Assembly: GCA_008694505.1 (NCBI GenBank)
Contig: VZDJ01000223.1
Location: forward strand, 3,499,350 to 3,563,349
Length of the DNA: 64,000 nt
DNA from: Cyanoderma ruficeps
Taxonomy: Eukaryota > Chordata > Aves > Passeriformes > Timaliidae
Direction: 5' to 3'
Part shown: piece by piece, positions 60,588 to 64,000 of the stretch
Numbering within the stretch: the stretch's first letter is position 1
Layout: each line of letters starts with the position of its first letter
Notes under the pieces: generated by a model
Told to the model about the DNA's origin: nothing
Databases searched by the model: none
The model's input: the letters and a program-made list of their open reading frames with translations, nothing else
Program-made: the position numbers and the translations under genes

Positions 60588-63500
60588 GTGCATTATGTTA
60601 GGGGAGATAAATCAAACTGCAGTTTGGCTAAAGACCAGCTTGTTTCTTCTAGAGAATTTATTGCAATTCTTTTGCAGTTTGCAGTTGAAAAAGAATTATT
60701 AGTGGTTGGTGAAAGGGTATAAGTATTGTAGAAAACACAGTCATGCCAATTAAATTACTGCAATGAAATGGGAAGTCATGTACATTACCCCACGTGTCCT
60801 TGCTGCTTCAGTGGTAATGTGTGGTTTTGCACAGATGTATCTTTCCCTGTCCCATTGCCCTTGGTTCATTACAGCCCTTGTATCTTGGGACACCTTCGTG
60901 TTTCAACTTAGAGAAAAATCTCCCCCCCAAAAAATGAAGATTAAAATCTTATTTAATTTACCTGCTGCAAAAGGAGTTCTGGTAAAAGAGGTTCTGGTTT
61001 TCTGCCTTGCCTTACGCTCCTTTTCTGCCCAAAGTTATGCTAAAGCAGAGCCCAGTGTGATTAATACTCACTCCTCCAGCCTGCTAGATCAGATTACTTT
61101 TAGCAGCAATATTTGCAGAGATGGGTAATCCCCATATCCTCACGGAACATGCACATTTGTTTATAGGCTTAGGAGACAGAAAATGCTCCGTTTTGCTGGA
61201 GTTGTTATTTGGGGACAGATCATGTGCTGTGCCCTGCCTGGGCAGAGGCTGGGGCTGCTTTTCAGCAGGGTAATCTGCAAACACCTGATTTACAAACACT
61301 TACATGATTTTGGGATAGGAATAGTGAAAACAGATGTGCTGTAGGTGTGCTGCAGAGTGAGTTTAGCTCGGTTCTTTGCCGTGACACGTGCAGTGCATTG
61401 GTGGCTCCTCCAGCCCTCAGTTCAGTCATGCCAAAACAGTGCTTATAAAATCATCCTGCCTTGCAAAATCGTATTTTATATAGGTGTTACTTAAAATATT
61501 TCTGGAATTGCGGGCATAAATTTACATGAATTTTCATACTTTGGTGTCAAATATTTATTGTAGCAGTTATATTTTTCAAAGAGGTAGTGAGCTAGCTAAT
61601 TTCCTTTCCCTCCTTTGGGGACTCTAAAAAGAATTTCAAAGGCGTGCTTGTTCTTGAGAACAAGTTGAAATTGTTCTAAAATTGAAAAGCCTAAGCTGAA
61701 TGTGTGATGTAAAAGCAAAATCTGGATAGTAGAAGGCCTTGTCTAAATTAGGGACTTTCAAAAGGTATTTGCTGGCGTTGATTACGTTACAAATCTTCGG
61801 CTTCTAAAAACATCTCCTGCAATCAGCAGGCTGTTTATTGTTGATCTTTGTTCTTCGGGCATGCTAACAGCAGCAGGATTTCACCTTGGCTCTGTCTCTT
61901 GTTTTAGCAAGTTGTCCTAAAGCACCTCCCCGTGTGAGTGCAGTTCCATCCGCCTGTGTTCATCAGCTGCATTGTCAGTGGCCTGGGTGTGAACCACGCT
62001 GCCAGATTTGTTTGGCACCTTTCTGTTTGTGCGTGTGAGTGAACGACAGGAGACTATCACAGTTCTTGCATTAATCTTCTTTAGCTCTTGGTTAAGAATT
62101 TAATTTTCTTCTTAACATCCTTTTCTCTGCAAAAGTAAGGAAATTTTAATTTTGTTTAAAAGCTATATTTAGAAGAAATAGTGTGATTAAAAGCTACATT
62201 TAAATAGTGTAACTCTGATGACGGTTTAGTAAATCGCCTGTTGGCTGTTGCCTTGAACGTTGTTCTATCACACTGTGCGGAAATAATTAAAAAATGAAGA
62301 ATTCAGCTAAGAAGAGATCATAATTTTCAAATATTTGTGGTACTTGATAACAGCAGTGGTAAGAAAGGCTCTCTCAGGTCAGACAGACATTCCTGCTTGG
62401 TTTTGTGTCCACACCATGGCTGGAGACGGCAACAGATGCGCAGGGAAGGGAATAAGAGATTTTCATCTTTGGGAGGACAAGATGAGGAAACATCCAAGGC
62501 ACAATGAATGTGATTATGGTAATAGGGCACACACGATCATTTAATGAATGTTTCTTTTCAGCATCGTCCCTAATGCCCATTGTGAAGGTCGTGTTGCTTG
62601 TCTGGCTGAAATGTATAGCACCTAGCAGTGCCTGTGCTCTGGACACTGAAGGGCTGGATTGGAGCAGACACTTGAATGTGATCTGATGAAGTGCTCAGCT
62701 CCGAGGGGGAGATGCAGCCAGATCTCAACAGGACAGCATTTTTGAAGGAGGTGGTTTTGTTACATCATTCATAAAGGCGCTTTCTGCCTCAAAGGGAAGA
62801 CGGAATCTGTCTGGTTTGGGAAGAATTGATACAGTTTTCATGCAGTTTCCTGTGATGGAGAAGTCCTGTTGTTGCTGAAAAGCAGCATGGATTTTTCTCT
62901 TTCTGTTTTTTTGGTGTGTATTAAATTCTTTTTTCCTTTAAAAAAACAACCCAATGACAATAGAAGAATGAGAGAGGGAGAAGAGGAAGAGAAGCCATAG
63001 TGCTTGGCAGCAGTTCTGAGAAGAGCAGGAGCTTCAGGGAGTGCTCACTAGAGCAGGGAATGGCTGCTCAGTCACTTTGTGGTGTTCTGTTGGTTGGGAA
63101 TGTGGAATCATATTTCATGTATTTGTTAGGGAAGATGGTTTTGGAGGTCTTTGGGGGATGAGAATGCTCTTGTCCTCATCCTTTCTCTCCTCTCCTGTAT
63201 TTCCACCTCTGCTCCCTGCAAGAAACATCTTAAAGTATCAAACCAAAACCATTATGGGGAATACATAGCTTTAAATAAGGAGGGTTTTTAAATTTTTCTT
63301 CAACAAATTTGCCTTTTGTAAAATATCTCCCCTCATGGTACCACATTTTCTCTTCCTTTCTACCAGCTGGGGGGACACCCTTCCTGCTGAAGAACCTTTT
63401 GCTCGTTCCAGCTATTAAATTGAAAAACTTTGTGTCTATAAATGCTGTTAAGTGAAGAGATCACTGAACAAAACTATTTACTTTGGTCAGTGTGGTAAAC

Positions 63501-64000
63501 ATGTGACTGGTTGGAGAAGCAGGATGTGTCCCCTGCTCCCTCTGGGTCACATTCTGTGCCTGCTGCTCTGTCTTCTGGTAGAAAAAGTGCCAATTCCGAT
63601 AATTGAAGCTCCCCACAGCAAACTGCCTTAACCCAGACCTACATGGAACAACCAGCTGAAAACCCAGCAATTAAGACAACACAATGTTTGAAGGGCAAGG
63701 CCTCTCCTGTTGACACGATTTCTTTTTAATCAGGTCTGATTTATGAAGAAACACTGAACATCATTTCTCCTAAATCAGGCTAGAGCTCTAAGTTATTTTA
63801 GGGAGCAACAGCTCTTTCTCTTAGGCACGGGATGGACACCACGAGCATCTGAGAGAAACCAGTTTTGTACAGAAACCTTGGGCAAAAACCTGGCGTAAAG
63901 AACTTTTTGTGAGGATCCCAGGCCCAGCATGGAAAATGTGAGGGGTTAACCCCTGCAGGGACTTCAGGCATCTCTTAATGAGCTCTTTAATGTTATTAAA

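Larger units (their letters stand above)
54281..64000 (+). other. CEP112: Intron running off the right edge (at least 9.7 kb)
   Basis: I looked for the next expected coiled-coil exon and for any terminal exon and found none that fits. The stretch contains a well-preserved CR1 3' end at 60040-60357 and, just after it, an inverted repeat at 60447-60587. No other gene is supportable on either strand. Confidence 0.65.

Overview
The window is intronic and exonic sequence from one vertebrate gene, most likely from a bird. The host call rests on several CR1 LINE 3' ends that finish in the avian-type ATTCTRTG tail, on sparse repeats and on fairly compact introns. I see no bacterial features, CpG-island promoter, tRNA or rRNA.

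Fifteen consecutive coding exons lie on the + strand between 1801 and 54280. Each has an AG acceptor and a GT donor, and their reading phases join without a break. Together they give 1,480 coding bases, about 493 codons. The product matches the middle of CEP112 (CCDC46), a long centrosomal coiled-coil protein; the comparison with the human protein is from memory. By that comparison the window covers roughly residues 160 to 655 of about 955. The N-terminal exons lie upstream of the window and the C-terminal exons downstream. I found no CEP112-like exon in the last 9.7 kb, so the gene probably continues past the right edge.

Layout: 1-1800 is flanking intron. Exons at 1801-1879, 4458-4532, 12100-12147 and 12291-12368 encode a poorly conserved, polar segment around the well-conserved EARLNSWNLG and ENPRYLREK blocks. 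Exons from 23850 to 35841 (nine of them) and at 50836-50971 and 54173-54280 encode nearly continuous coiled coil. The three largest introns are 4533-12099, 12369-23849 and 35842-50835.

Intronic content: at least four convincing CR1 fragments plus two weaker ones, one probable minus-strand solo LTR near 41.3-41.8 kb, a few short tandem repeats, and assembly blemishes (N at 19629, 29568-29575 and 40100). The most unusual structure is a 141-bp inverted repeat at 60447-60587. Other points of interest are opposite-facing CR1 copies around the 144-nt exon at 28395, a NAGNAG tandem acceptor at 32324-32328, and closely spaced competing donors at 30949 and 30954. I found no evidence for a new multi-gene system.
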